From Harmothoe impar (lineage: Eukaryota; Annelida; Polychaeta; Phyllodocida; Polynoidae), in assembly GCA_947462335.1 (NCBI GenBank), contig OX381706.1, positions 20,374,784 to 20,438,783 of the forward strand: 64,000 bases of DNA, given 5' to 3'. A program made the position numbers and the translations under genes. The notes below the pieces were generated by a model. That model worked only from the letters and a program-made list of their open reading frames with translations. It had not been told where the DNA came from and did not search any database. Below are positions 31,886 to 44,319 of this stretch, in pieces (position 1 is the stretch's first letter; every line of letters starts with the position of its first letter).

Positions 31886-32060
31886 AGCTGGCTCCGCTAA
31901 CCAATTTCCTGGTAATTCTCACGAATGTATGTGTCAGATCATAGTAACATGGCTGATCAGCTATTAGGGTTTATTCATATTATTTGCATCTATTTGGGTC
32001 TGATTTGTGAGAATAGCTCCGATCTGACCACAGAATCGGGTAGTGGAGTCTCAGCTTATA
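31886..32060. mobile_element. MITE family F, copy 3 (internally deleted)
   Basis: Left end GCTGGCTCCGCTAACCAATT, right end CGGGTAGTGGAGTCTCAGC. It keeps both terminal regions but lost most of the interior. Confidence 0.7.
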
Positions 32061-32769
32061 AGCCACTCGTTTATGTCTTATCGGCCCCAGATCGAGCACA
32101 CATTCATCTTCCGAATTTGCACACCATAAAAAAGTTATGTAATCTATTCCAGGATTGATAAAAAAAATTGAAATATCAAACATGTTAGATATGTCTGGCC
32201 AGATAAGAAGGTTCGATGTATATCTAAGCTACTTACATGCTCTAGCACTGTGTGTTGTAAAGATAACAGTATTAAATGGCTTAATGTATACAGTGACAAT
32301 GTCATATTGAGATGACAGCTCGAGACAGCTTGTATACATGATGATCATCTTCTTCACATTAAAATATAGATTCCACCTGCTATGACAGGAACAAGCATGG
32401 GTAATCATTATCATGATATAATGTAGCATAGTTCATATAACCAAGACGATGTGATAATTATGAATAAATGTAACTCCTCAAGATGCCTTCAATACATATT
32501 TTGAATACATTGTGATTCGCCTTGCCTTCATTCTCTAATCGCACGTAATCCTAGCAGTTGTGTTAATAATTAAATTTTAAGACAAATGGACTATGTCGCG
32601 ACAGTGATGATTTTTCATGTCACATCAATAAACGGCTACTTAAAATAAAACTTTATGTGGCATGTACTGGGAAAATACCATTCAGCTAGACAGAGAGTAA
32701 GTGCTGGAAGATGTGCACTTTTCTAGGGACTATGATTGTTGGTATACGTTTATAGCAGAGCATACGTAC

Positions 32770-33240
32770 ATCAATTTCAATCAATACTCTGCCAATAAAT
32801 CATTTACTACCAAATAGTGGTTTCATCAGGTAAATGGCTCTGTTATTAAAGGTGTCCATTAGTGGTAATAAGTAATTGCTCTGTAATGAGGGGTTCCAGG
32901 AGGATATGGACGCTCACCACCGCCTGGTGGTCTGGTCTGGAACTAGGGATGTCACTGAGTGAGCGCACTTTCTCAGGATGAGATGAAAGTTAATATTAAA
33001 CACACCCGTACATCAGTTACCATCAGGCCTCTGCCAATAAAGTATTCACTGTGACCATTTCATCAGGGAAGTAGCTTAGTCATTATAGGTGTCCATTAAA
33101 GTTAGTAAGTAATTACCCTGTAACTGCAAAATATGGACAGCCCTGAGAAGTGACTGAGTGTAGCTATTTAATCAGGGAAATAGCTAAATTCTTTTACAGG
33201 TATCCACTAAAGTTATTCTCATTAGATAATTATAAATCGA
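32770..33240 (+). repeat. Three diverged direct repeats, about 240-bp period
   Basis: Shared blocks are CTCTGCCAATAAA, TTTCATCAGG, AAGGTGTCCATTA or a close variant, and TAAGTAATT followed by CTGTAA, starting near 32770, 33010 and, shortened, 33160. No coding capacity. Confidence 0.65.
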
Positions 33241-33475
33241 AATATCTAAAATAGGATAGCACCTGATAACAAAGGGTTTGTATAATGTGAGTTTTTTCTT
33301 TATAACTACAGTTGGTGTTTACACAATATATGAACTAGATATGCAATAGAAATAGGTGTCATCAATTTGTGTTTCTGTGCCAGTGGTTGCCAGCTTCTAT
33401 AACTAGAACCCTCAGAGCAACCTATGCACACACAGCTATGTGCATAGTAACTGGCTTTTCATAGATTCCCCATAG

Positions 33476-33590
33476 GTGGCGTTAGACCCAGTGACCAACA
33501 AGAAAATATACTTTGCCCGACTGGATACAGAGGGCAGGCCAGTATATATAAGATTCGACAGTAACGGATGTGGATGACGAAGCTCATGAG
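33476..33590 (+). pseudogene. Relic LRP propeller exon with a frameshift
   Basis: After the acceptor TTCCCCATAG the frame reads VALDPVTNKKIYFARLDT and ends RFDSNG before a stop, which is a class B propeller blade. The remaining bases read TDVDDEAHE in another frame, and a consensus-like donor GTATGA follows at 33591. A single-base shift near 33568-33572 therefore breaks the exon. Its phase-0 start resembles the exon at 61236 (VNGLAVDW). It sits alone, 3 kb past tail exon B, and looks like a leftover of a duplicated receptor gene. A sequencing error is the other possibility. Confidence 0.65.
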
Positions 33591-33759
33591 GTATGAAGTA
33601 TTGCATTCGTATTGAACAGGATATCTTTATTTTATATTCCATAGCCGAACAATGGTGTTCCCAAATTAATTCTATGAAAACGGACATATTAAATACTAAG
33701 ATTCAATCAACCTTTCCATATCATATTCTTCGATTATCGTAAATATAAATATCTCACGT

Positions 33760-34400
33760 ATCTACAGGGAGGGAGCATCGGGGCTTAACTTTCTTCAAAC
33801 TCAGCTGTTGTGGACCTCTTGCATAGAAATACCCCCCCCCGACACAGCTGTTGTTACAAAAAAAAAGAGACCATCCCCCCCCCCCCCTCTTGCCGTTATG
33901 ACTTGCTAGATGGTAAGACAGAGCGGTCATGATTTGACAGAAAATCTGTGGGAATATTTTCATGACATGTTTACAATATTGAAATACTCAGGGCATATTT
34001 GAAAAAAAGCGTGTTTCAGGCACCTAGCCCTAGATTCCAAAAAGGGCCAACCCTAGCACTTTTTCTTAATTTTAGAGATTTAAAAAAATCTTATTTTTGT
34101 AAATTCTTATTTTCATTATTTCTAGCAATTATTCGGTCAAGAATTACAGGCCCCCACTGACCTCAGTGGTCCGAATTATAGTCTGCCTTCAGGATATTAC
34201 TTTTTAAGAGGAATGTCCAACAATTTCTTGATAATTATTCTTACTGGAGAAATTCGAATGAGTTGCGAGTCGATCTGGCAATTCGTCACTCATTAATTGT
34301 GCTCTCATAACGTTAAATTCTTTTTAAAATCTGACCTTCCTACTCTACAACTTTGGACCATATTGCCTGAAACACACCTTTTCTCTTTTTGGCCTCAGTT
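33760..34400. repeat. Low-complexity C tracts followed by a MITE family C copy
   Basis: Runs of C lie at about 33828-33840 and 33876-33889. From about 34005 to 34392 a diverged family C element follows (GTGTTTCAGGCACCTAGCCC on the left, ATATTGCCTGAAACACACC on the right, then a T-rich end and GGCCTCA). Confidence 0.65.
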
Positions 34401-34460
34401 TAAAACCAAATGTTTTGAGAATGATTGATACATATCTGATAAGATAGCTACGATGATATC

Positions 34461-34775
34461 ATGTTATACAACCGTATAGCCATGGATAGGTCTGGTGTAG
34501 TTCCTCCATCTCCCGCATCAATTACTCCAGGGGGAACCACCAAGGGGAACCACCTGCATCTTCTGATGTCACTACAGTACCTGGCAGATAAATACAGTAG
34601 CAGTAAACTACCTTATCCGTACACAAAGGGACAGGGGGTTCTTTATGCTGATGGTTCTAACCTCCCCCACAAGATGAAATATTGCACCCCTGATGTTCAA
34701 CGGGGCACTCAAAGGCATATCGAACCCAGTCCTGCCACCATGTGGGTGGTAAACCCATCACTGTCTGCATCCTAA
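34461..34775 (+). CDS. Unrecognised 104-codon open frame
   Basis: ATG to TAA, with an uneventful amino-acid composition (Pro/Ser-rich start, LHLLMSLQYLADKYSSSK in the middle). It is GC-richer than its surroundings and might be a terminal exon, but no similarity to the receptor tails or to any family I know is visible. Could equally be chance. Confidence 0.2.
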   Translation: MLYNRIAMDRSGVVPPSPASITPGGTTKGNHLHLLMSLQYLADKYSSSKLPYPYTKGQGVLYADGSNLPHKMKYCTPDVQRGTQRHIEPSPATMWVVNPSLSAS

Positions 34776-35402
34776 TAGTCACTTGTATAAGTATTTGAAT
34801 AATGAACCCTTAAAGGATTAGATCATATTTATTAAGAAAATATATTGGTTAATTAACGGTAATTGGATCTATCAACACGGCAATTGCTTACAGCCATTGG
34901 CATTTACTATATCGTCAGTGAACACTAGAAATAAAGAGAGGGGGATCCCAGTCAACATAATTGTTAAAAGAAATCTTCACGACTTTCTGAGTTCATACAG
35001 TGCTTGTGAAAAGATCTCTATGAGAGAACTATGATATTATAATTATAGTCAGGCGATTCTATAATTGGCAGTAGAAACTGCCTATATATTATTTGCATCC
35101 CACAGACCATGCCTCCTGATATGCCTCTCCTATAGCTCTTTGCTAATTTGATTACACGTATTCCCAGTACTGCAAGAACCAAATCCACAAGTTGATTAAC
35201 AAAATATAATACATATAGAAGTGTTGGGTTTGGAGTTCGAAATGTGCAATGCTTTTATTGCCTAGTTTTCACAGAAGTGCATCACATATGGTTTCCAACG
35301 TACACTGAATACAAATGTATCACCAGTACATACACACACGGTAAACAGGATGATGTCATCTCACTGTCAGGTGTGGGGTACCTTAAAGCCTGCAGCTGCG
35401 GT

Positions 35403-35575
35403 TTAACCCTTTAATGGTAACACATTGCTTTAACGCAAAATAACCTTTTTTATCATGATGCATGAACATAGCAGTGGCGAGTAACTCTTCGGTGCTATGC
35501 TCAGGCACCAATCTGACCGCATGATGCGCCAAAATGAGGTGAGTAACTCGCCGATGCTGCATGTGTGTAGACAAC
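35403..35575. repeat. TTAA-target MITE (family A), truncated right
   Basis: Begins TTAACCCTTTAATGGTAACA, keeps the first palindrome and loses the right terminus. Confidence 0.7.
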
Positions 35576-35718
35576 AAATGAAGGCGAGAGGGATTATGTC
35601 GTGTTTAGAGAGCTCACCCGAGATTCAAAACTTGTGAAAAACAGAGCATGTGCCAGTACCACTCTTCTCCTGCACACCATTTTACGTTGCTCCCGGCTAC
35701 ACAGATCAGATGGATTTC

Positions 35719-35948
35719 GCCCTTTAAGGACCGCATAGGGATTTATTTCGCATTGAAATCATGATGCATGAATACCCTGGTTCGCCCTAATTGCCATCGC
35801 AACCCTTCTAGAGTGACCCCTGTAAGATCAGCATGATGCTTGCATGCCGCACTCGCGAGTTACTCACTCAACAGTGTAGCATTCAATCATCATGATGCTA
35901 GGTAAATGGCATACTGCATTAAAGTAGTATGCGGACCTTAAAGGGTTA
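35719..35948. repeat. TTAA-target MITE (family A)
   Basis: From CCCTTTAAGGACCGCATAGG to CGGACCTTAAAGGGTTA with both internal modules. Confidence 0.75.
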
Positions 35949-36129
35949 TCTCTGGGGAGGTAGATCCATAGACCGCCGACCACAGCATTCCGGCACATCT
36001 AGGGCTGGCGGTATAGTATAGGGGTGGAGTCCTTTTTGACTTGCCCTGGCTCGGGTCACCTGTTTTGGCGACCAGCTAACCCCATTCCAGTTCTATTCGT
36101 GGTGCCTGTATCCGGGCTGGGTTGCATCG

Positions 36130-36385
36130 TTAGCCCTTTATGGGTCTCATAGTGATTAAATGTGCTACATCATTGGTCGGCATGTTCCATGAATGCAGCC
36201 TTGGCGAGACCAGTCGCCAGAGCTGCATTTATGAACCATGCCGACCCCTCGGGACTGTATCGATCCCATCTGGTCGACATAATGCATGAATGCAGCTGTA
36301 GTGAGTTACTCGCCCGGGCTGCATTCATGCATCATAAGAACATAACACCGTGCATTAAAGCAATATGCGGTCCTTAAAGCTTTAG
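36130..36385. repeat. TTAA-target MITE (family A)
   Basis: From TTAGCCCTTTATGGGTCTCA to TGCGGTCCTTAAAGCTTTAG. Both termini carry substitutions. Confidence 0.75.
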
Positions 36386-36462
36386 TGCACACACCTGACA
36401 CTTACCTTACACCCTTATGGAGCCGTACACCCGTGTGGGACTAATGGGGTTGCTTATGTCCC

Positions 36463-36670
36463 TTAACCCTTTAAGGGCAGCATAATGCTTTAATGTAGAA
36501 TGTCCTTGGTTGTCAAGAAGTATTATTTCAGCCTTGGCGAGTAACTCATAATTCATGTATCACGCTGACCCTATAATGAAGGCTCGTCATAATACATGAA
36601 TGCAACCCTGGGGAGTCGCTACGGCTGCATTCCTGCATCATGGTAGCAAAGTGTATAGCTCATCAAAGTA
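36463..36670. repeat. TTAA-target MITE (family A), right end lost
   Basis: Begins TTAACCCTTTAAGGGCAGCA and has two decayed palindromes. The terminal inverted repeat on the right is not recognisable. Confidence 0.7.
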
Positions 36671-37279
36671 CTTTGTACTTGTACATGCATGAAGCTCCCA
36701 ACCCTAACCCTAACAAACAGGCATACCCCTACTTGACATACTTCAAGTATGGGGGTAGACATTCCCTCATAGTTTTTTGTTCACATAATTTTTGTTACTA
36801 AATCATATTCCTGTGTATCTTTTTGAAAGTATAATTATAGTGTTAGTTTATGTACCTTTGTGAGCCGGAAACATTAGTTTTTTAGATAATTTAGTCAGAT
36901 TTACTTAAGTTAAAATGTATCTGTACCTGTCTGGTAGCAGTTCTCAGGGAACACTAAACCAATACCTAACAATTAAAGAAACACTACCATTATAGTAACC
37001 CCGCTACACAAAGGTGCTTAGACAAAGGCCCACGGCAGTGGAGTCTGTTTACACTGTTCTTGCATATGGAATATTGTAAGTTAGATTAAAATATCCTTAA
37101 AATCGTTTGAGCCATAGAACACCAAGTAAATAAAAAACGTTATACAACATTTTATAACGTTACATAACGTTAGCTGGGCAAGACACTTTAAGGCCCAACT
37201 GTTGATACCCCTACGGTAACAGTTGGAGTGGAGCTGGGACAGGTACTCAGGCCTTTATATAGGTTGTGTGGGGGTTATG

Positions 37280-37585
37280 GCAAATGCCACACCATATGCA
37301 GGCCGAGCCAAGCGATAGAACCTTGGGGGACTCCATGGATGTAAATTGTGTTATTGTTAGATAGATATCCAACACATCTGCCTATGTGAAGTCAGTTAAT
37401 TATTTCCTCAATAATGTATGATTTTACTGTTTATTATGAGGCAAATATTTTGGCCTGAGCATATTGCAGGATCGGTCTCCTGATCGGATAAGTTTGTCCC
37501 CTAGAATACAGCCTTTAAAAGTCAAAAAGAAGAAAAAAATACAATACTTTACCGGATCGAAAGCCTTCGTGCAGTCAATAATCCT
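37280..37585 (-). pseudogene. Antisense reverse-transcriptase relic
   Basis: On the - strand, DCTKAFDPVKY (about 37548-37582) is followed by GVPQGSIAWLGLHM (about 37295-37336), the two reverse-transcriptase motifs in the correct order. Frames are broken between them. It is a decayed LINE fragment. Confidence 0.6.
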
Positions 37586-37710
37586 GGCATTGTTAAATTC
37601 CTTCGAATCATGTCAAAAGGTGTATGACTACAGATTATTGGGATATTTCGTGGGACATTCATATCAAACAAGCTCGCATAGAAATGGATCAGATTTGCCT
37701 TGAGGGCATA

Positions 37711-37967
37711 CATAACCCTTTTGAAAAGGGCTGCACAGTTCTTTAACGTGCATGTCTTCTGTCGTTATGATGCATGAGCCATGGCGAGTCTACTTTCGTC
37801 AAGATCTCGGCTGCATCATGCTGACCCTACAAGAGTGTATCAGGCCCATAGGGTCATTAAGATACTTGAATGCAGCGCTAGCAAATTTCTCACTAGGACT
37901 GCATTCAAGAATCATAACGACAAAGGGCATACACATTAAAGCAAAATGCGGTGCTTAAAGGGTTTAA
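37711..37967. repeat. TTAA-target MITE (family A)
   Basis: From TAACCCTTTTGAAAAGGGCT to GTGCTTAAAGGGTTTAA. Adjacent to the antisense LINE relic. Confidence 0.7.
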
Positions 37968-37979
37968 TATAAATACAAA

Positions 37980-39713
37980 GATATGCACTTGTACTACAAC
38001 ATGGTAGACTAACCCTCATGGTTGAGATGAGCCTATAGTAAAGGTGCATGGTACTTTGTGACTGGCACTGTCTGTCTTACATGCATGTTCGTCATGACGG
38101 CCGCTGGTGTGAAGGTTATGTGGGTGGCACACAAAGAGGGTCTTATTATCGGTGCAGTAAGTCATTCCTGTCAGAAGGACAGCTATGTATGGGTGCTTGT
38201 ATTAATTTGAAACAGCGATATAGCTCTATACAGCAGGCTGGGCAGATAGAAAGGCAAGCAAGGTGACATCGGGTCTGGTCTGGTACTTAGTGAATACATT
38301 GGGGTGATGGGATATACGCTTACATGTACCTTTGCTCTCATTAGGCATAATTATAGTTATGGAGTTACACTTCTGCCTAATGACATCATTTACATGTAGA
38401 TCCGTTTGGACACATTTATTAAAATATTTGGCCACGGTGTAATCAATGTGGCAAACAAGGTCATCGTAGCCTCTGCTGATGTTCACGTCTGTAAAAACGT
38501 GCATTCCAGTAAACAAAAAACGTTATATAACGTTTCGCTGTGGCTCCTTATTGTTGAATTATAACGTTGAAAAAGTGATTTTGAAGTAAAATAACGTATT
38601 TTTGACAGCTGGGATAGTGTTGAGAAACCGTCATTAAAAGATTGAATTAATACCTTCCCTCAAGACGTCAACTACAGAGCAGGAGGAAACAGGGCCCAGA
38701 ACAAATCGAACGTTGCAGATCTGTCCTGCGTTATACAAGTACCTTTTATATAGGGCCTGATCGGGCTGGATGGTTCGTTTAAGGTCTTGACGGTGTGTGA
38801 ACCATCATATCTGACAGCTGACAAGGAAAACTAGTGCAGGACACAACCTGACAACAGATGGTTTGCTGTTCTAGAACTGTCTGTCTACAGTCTATAGATT
38901 ATACTACTTACCGTGTATATATACCGTCTTAGAATGAGGATACCTTAGGGGTTGTATCCTCACATATATGTCTATAATTCGTTATCAGATTAGAAACTAG
39001 ACCATTAAAGCTGTGATCAAATAAGCCATCCTTGCTGGTATATACCGTTGTACCTTCTTGTACCCTTTCACCTGAGCCTATGGTATGGTATATGGCTGCA
39101 CCAAGAACCACACATCCCGTTTCAACTTGCAAAAGTCTTTGCTTCATTTTTGTCACTTGATTTTCCTAATTTGCGGTGGTTATGGTGACAACTTAACCTT
39201 TAGCACCCTTAATTAAGGAGTTAAAACAGACCTTTTTGGTCATTGTGCCCCTTGATGTAAGTAGGTTGATAGGTTGTATATTATTATACGATCCAATTCA
39301 TTCAAAGGGGAAAAAGTCACTTTTCAGAGAATATCATAACATTATGTTAGTGTGAAAAGCACCATCCCTGCGATATATGCAGGTATACATACACTGTAAA
39401 TAGTTAACTCAAAAACACCGCATCAGGTACTGTACACCTACAGTGCATGCTACTGCTCATTTACACTTACAATTCACAGTGTAGCCTTCCGAACCCAAAT
39501 TGAGATGGGAGATAGATCTAATGACTGAACACCACCCCAAACACCTCAACCAACGATGTAATTCACGTGGTGTAAATCGTTGACCTTTTTGCTCCTTGCT
39601 ATCTGTGTTGTGGTATTGGAGATGCGTAGAAGCACAGATACTAGCTGTGGCATGAAGGTCCTTTGGACGTGTGCCGACCTGGAACATGGTAATGCCCTAC
39701 TACCTCCTCAGAG
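37980..39713 (+). other. Intergenic stretch without recognised genes
   Basis: Nothing coding was recognised. AACGTT-type palindromes occur at about 38512-38570, and the segment AAAATAACGTATTTTTG at about 38586-38608 also occurs at 4436-4454, indicating another small repeat family (related palindromes also at 37130-37175). Confidence 0.4.
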
Positions 39714-39972
39714 TTAGCCCTTTAAGGACTGCATAGTGCTTTAATGTGGTATGTACTTAGTCGTCATGCTGTATGAATGCAGTCCTGGTGAGTCTACTCA
39801 CCAAGGCTGCAATCATGCACCATGTCGACCCTTCGGGGGTGTATCATCACCATAGGGTTGAAATGATGCTTGAATGCAGGACTGGTGAGTTGCTCACTCA
39901 GGACTGCATTCATTCATCATGACGGCATGGAGCATACCCCATTAAAGCATTACGTGGCCCTTAAAGGGTTAA
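39714..39972. repeat. TTAA-target MITE (family A)
   Basis: From TTAGCCCTTTAAGGACTGCA to GTGGCCCTTAAAGGGTTAA. Both palindromic modules are well preserved. Confidence 0.8.
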
Positions 39973-40529
39973 ATGCACGCATTAGTAGACGGTGTGAGGG
40001 TATTGAGGGTGTCATCCACCCTTGGTGACCTATACTGGTATGGTGCTCCAAACAAAATTAACACTGACGGCTTATGGCACACTGCCTCAGGATGTCACAT
40101 CACAAAACCCCAACTTTAACTTGCTGGCCCCTGCAGTCCCTTTTTCAGGATAATTACTGGTAATTTGGCAAGTTTCCTCTCACCCCTACATCCCGTATCT
40201 TAACATAAATCTGTCATGTCCCTCTCTCTATATATAAATCTGTCATGTAGCTTACGAAACTCTCGCGAATGTACAAATATTTGACTGGCACATTATTCAC
40301 CTCTGAGAATTTTTAGAAGAACAGCCCCTTGAATTTTGAATGATAAACAGTTAAAAAGGACAGTTAAAAGATTCCTAAATTCATGAATGGGGAGGAACAG
40401 TTAAGTCATTTATCAGGGTTCATTTTCTGTAAGGATTTAGCCTGGTTTTCTACATAAATACAGATATCGGATTCATGTATTTTCCTGTGTTTACAAGTAG
40501 ATGGCTTTCGGCTCAACCCCTATCGTTAA

Positions 40530-41000
40530 CTCTTCAAGGGCTGAATGGTAATTTGATGCAATATACTCTTTGTCATTGTGATGCATAAGGCCAAAATAAA
40601 GAGGTTTGTTTCAGGTAACCCGACCGACCCTATCAAAACAGGGCCGACCCTACGTTTCTTTTTTATGCAATTTGAGCTTTTTTACCAATTTTTGGTCAAT
40701 TTTTAGGGGTTTCAAAAAAATTGGCTAGAACATTTATGTTAAAAAAAAAAATTAAAAAAAATCCGACCTACCGACCCTACATTTTCCTCCCATGTTACCT
40801 GAAACAAACCTTTTTTTGGCCTAAATGCAACCCTGATGAGTTCACTCATGCACTATAAGGGGTTACGTCACTCCTGATGAGTCAACATGATGTATAAATG
40901 CAGCGCTGGCAAGTAGACTCGCCAGGGCTCAGGGCTGCTGTCATGCTGGACACAGCATAGTTAAGCATGATCGATGCGGCACTTTGAGTGTTAAGGTGGG
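40530..41000. repeat. TTAA-target MITE (family A), interrupted by a family C element
   Basis: The left part (CGTTAACTCTTCAAGGGC to GATGCATAA) stops at 40588 and resumes at 40822 (TAAATGCAACCCTG). The interruption is the element at 40589-40821. The right part decays by about 41000. Confidence 0.75.
40589..40821. mobile_element. MITE family C, nested insertion with TAA duplication
   Basis: Begins GGCCAAAATAAAGAGG and ends TTTTTTTGGCC, with inner blocks TTTCAGGTAACCCGACC and TTACCTGAAAC. TAA lies on both sides (40586-40588, 40822-40824). Removing the element with one TAA restores the GATGCATAAATGCAACCC sequence seen, with minor changes, in sister family A copies. Confidence 0.88.
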
Positions 41001-41770
41001 TCAATATGATGCCATTTCCGTTCACTGCACATTTTACTGCGCAGGTACATTCTCTAGTTTGACCACAGATCACCAGGGGACCTTTGTCTAATATTGGAAC
41101 AAGTTATATCAAATTGTCCTAAAATGGACAAAGGTTTGCCTGACCGGGGCGAGAACCATTAACCTTTGGATATGAAGGCATGCATTCTGCCACTGTGCTA
41201 TGGAGTCTGTGGTGGTGGCTCTCATTCAGAAGTCAGACATAACCAGCCATTACTTTATTTCTATTTCCTTTCAACTTTTTTTTTCAATGGACAAAAACTT
41301 GAGAAATATGCCCGGGACCATATGTTTAAACGGGATTCTCTAGAGAGAGAATATCAAAACCTATATCCTGAGAGAGTTATGTAGATATTTAGCTACTTTT
41401 AAATACTATTTCATGTAGATATGTGGCAAAACACTGTATAATCCATCACATGAGACATTAACTTAAGGCTCAAATATCTTAGAAAATAGCCCAGGACCCC
41501 CCTATTTTCTCAATTTCTTTGGAAAGTGTATCCTATTATGGTCTTATGGTGGAAACCTGACGAAAATCTAGCTACTTTTACATCAAGGCATTGAGAGGCA
41601 AGCCTGGAGATCCCGGATGCATATGGGCAGTACAAAGATCAGGGTCAGGACAGGAGGGTATGACACGGGGGTGAGATGGGGGGAAGGTGAATCATGGGAG
41701 TTCTGGAGGCACTTCACAATAGTTACAGCATTTCTTCAGGCACAAAGAAGATCCTATAAACCTGAACCCT
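41000..41770 (+). other. Intergenic stretch without recognised genes
   Basis: Short open frames only, none resembling a known protein. No repeat ends were recognised. Confidence 0.4.
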
Positions 41771-42021
41771 TTAGCCCTTTAGAGATACATGTCGTCAAAA
41801 GATGACATTTGTCGTCATGATACACCAGTGCAGCCACGGTGAGTAACTCGCCAGTGCTGCATTGGTGCATCACGCCAACCCTTCGGGGGTGTCTCAATCC
41901 TATAAGGTCGTCATGATGCTTGAATGCAGCACTGTCAGGTTACTCCCCAGGGCTGTATTCATGCATCATGACGACCAAGGGCATGATGCATTAAGGTATC
42001 ATGCCATCCTTAAAGGATTAA
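41771..42021. repeat. TTAA-target MITE (family A)
   Basis: From TTAGCCCTTTAGAGATACAT to CATCCTTAAAGGATTAA. It shares its right TTAA with the next copy, a tandem arrangement. Confidence 0.75.
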
Positions 42022-42215
42022 CTCCCGCATAGTGGTTTAGTGTATTAATGCAATATTCCATTTGCCATCATCATGCATAAATGCAGCCCTGGTGAGCAAC
42101 ACACCAGTGCTGCATTCAAGCAATATGCTAACCCTACAGGACTGATACACTCCAAAGGGTCGTCATGGTACATGACTGCAGCCTAGGCGAGTAACTCACC
42201 ACACTGCAAAATGTT
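42018..42215. repeat. TTAA-target MITE (family A), tandem neighbour
   Basis: Begins at the TTAA that ends the previous copy (TTAACTCCCGCATAGTGG) and is truncated on the right near ACTCACCACA. Confidence 0.7.
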
Positions 42216-42227
42216 GGTTGCCATTTG

Positions 42228-42358
42228 TGTAGGTGAACAGTAGATTCTACTGTAGGTGTACAGTTTATTGTAGGTACACAGTAGAATCTGCTGTAAATCT
42301 ACAGTAGATTCTACTGCAAATCCATTCTACAATAGATTCTACTGTATATCTACAGTGG
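42228..42358 (+). repeat. Palindromic minisatellite of CAGTAGATTCTACTG units
   Basis: Repeated self-complementary units, mainly CAGTAGATTCTACTGTA with variants, about six in 130 bp. No coding capacity. Confidence 0.8.
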
Positions 42359-43917
42359 TATGAAGTATGAAGTGGTGACCTTTTTTCTCGGTATGCTATA
42401 TGTTGAAAGGTTCCCCAGAAACTAAAACTACCTTAACCTCAGCTGAGGCCATGATTGTTGTCCTTGAAGTAGAGGTATCTCCTGGCCACATCCTGGAGCT
42501 TCACCCCCTCCCAAGTCGCTATACCTACCTAGATACATTATATTCTGAATGGGATTGGAATATACTCTATACAACACTATAATATACTGACATGCACTCA
42601 CCAAAGGATCAACTATGTGGGCGGAGGTCATAAACGAAGGACATTTGGTGTCAATTCCCTACTGTTATGCAATTAGAATTATGAATCGTTGAAATCAATG
42701 ATTTGGATGTTTGATTTGCACAGACTGTTGCAATGCAGTACATTTTGTAGTACTAAAGCCTAAAGGGTGAATCCTTAAGTAGGCAGAATGGGGAATGAGG
42801 AGAGGGAGCACAATACCTCTGTAGGCATGCATATACATTATGTAGTTGATTCAATGAGGGCTAATATGGGTAACAGGGGTGGATACAGGACTTTGAAAAA
42901 AAGGGGAGGGGGGGGGGAGTGGGCCATTGTTCAAACATTTTTAAAATCGTCAAAACCACCCAACAATTTTTAAGTAATAAAACAATATAATACCCATTCA
43001 GCTGTATGAACCACTCTAAAAATTAAGAATATAAGCACATAATATGTTACAGTGAATCCCTACCTTATGACAGGCCTTCGAACACAATAGTCCTACATGC
43101 ACTATATTTAAAAGAATTAATCATTTCCCAGCCCTTTCTTTCCTAATTACCATGATCTATTGTGTCTACATGCTCGCCGGAGTACCCATCTTTCATCCTG
43201 TACTGTGTGTTTACTAATTAACCTACTTTAACCTACTCAAATAATTACATGGGGCCTAATCCCCAACACCTATACTATATTATGTACAAAAATAGGTTTA
43301 ACGGTACTCAAACATTTACATGTACTTTGCATCCCCCGCCCGCCCCCACCAGCTCAAATCGAAACAATTCATGACATCTAGTCTTATGTGGAGCCCTGTA
43401 CTGACCACCGTCCACAGTGCATAAATCGGCCGTATATGACTAAAATCGCAATATTATTTCCAATGTCAATTGCGTATATAAAATATATAATGCCGTATAC
43501 GTAGTAATGCTCTGTGGCCAGTGGCCGTTACTGTCATGGGTTTTTGGACAGGTGCTGTCACTCCTCACCCCCCCCCCTTCTGTAGAACACCCCCTTACAG
43601 CCATAAACACACATGCACCAGGTAGAGAAAAAGAGATGAACAAGTTTGTGTCCTTTTTTAAGCAAGTAGAGTATGTCAGATCTACAGTAGTACTACTACC
43701 TGTGTGAACAACCTAGATATTGACATGGTTAACACGTCCTATTTGGACTGAATTTCTGCTGCTTTCTAAAGAGGAGTCCTAGTGGACCTTCGTTAGTTCT
43801 AATTGCAACAACTGGATAGTTATCCATCATTTTATAAATCAACCAGGAATAAATCACATTACAGGTCTGGAATAAGAACAAGGAGATGTGCAAAATGTAT
43901 CTCAGTACAATCATCGT

Positions 43918-44026
43918 TTAACACTTTCATTACCGCACAGTTATGTAACTCGCCAGTGCTGCATTCAAGCATCATGACTACAAAGGGCACATTATATTAA
44001 AGCAGTATGCGCACCATAAAGGGTTA
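43918..44026. repeat. TTAA-target MITE (family A), internally deleted
   Basis: Both ends are present (TTAACACTTTCATTACCGCA and ACCATAAAGGGTTAA), but only the right palindromic half remains. Confidence 0.7.
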
Positions 44027-44319
44027 ATGTGTAAGTTACCAAAAACGCAGAACATGACTACAGAGACTTCTATGAACTGCTGGTGCCTCCCTAGTAGTGT
44101 TTTGCCATCCTTCTCAGGTGGTGTCCCGGTAAACATTGAAGGCGACCCTCCCACGGCTCCTATATCGGCTTATAGGTCTTTATGTACGGTCCATGTTTGC
44201 ACACGTTTACTTTGTTGGCCATGGCAGCAAAATCCTTCTAGGTCTAATTGTGGTGCAGGTCGCATGTGTAGAATAAAAGGGCTGTAAAGACGAGATATAT
44301 AAAAGCTGAACTACCAGGC

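Noticed and set aside
34461..34775. Third receptor cytoplasmic tail
   Set aside because: No transmembrane helix and none of the blocks shared by tails A and B (LRPT, APASRVTPS); kept only as an unrecognised frame.
36700..36720. CCCTAA repeats suggesting a telomere
   Set aside because: Only two to three units in the middle of ordinary sequence; no array.
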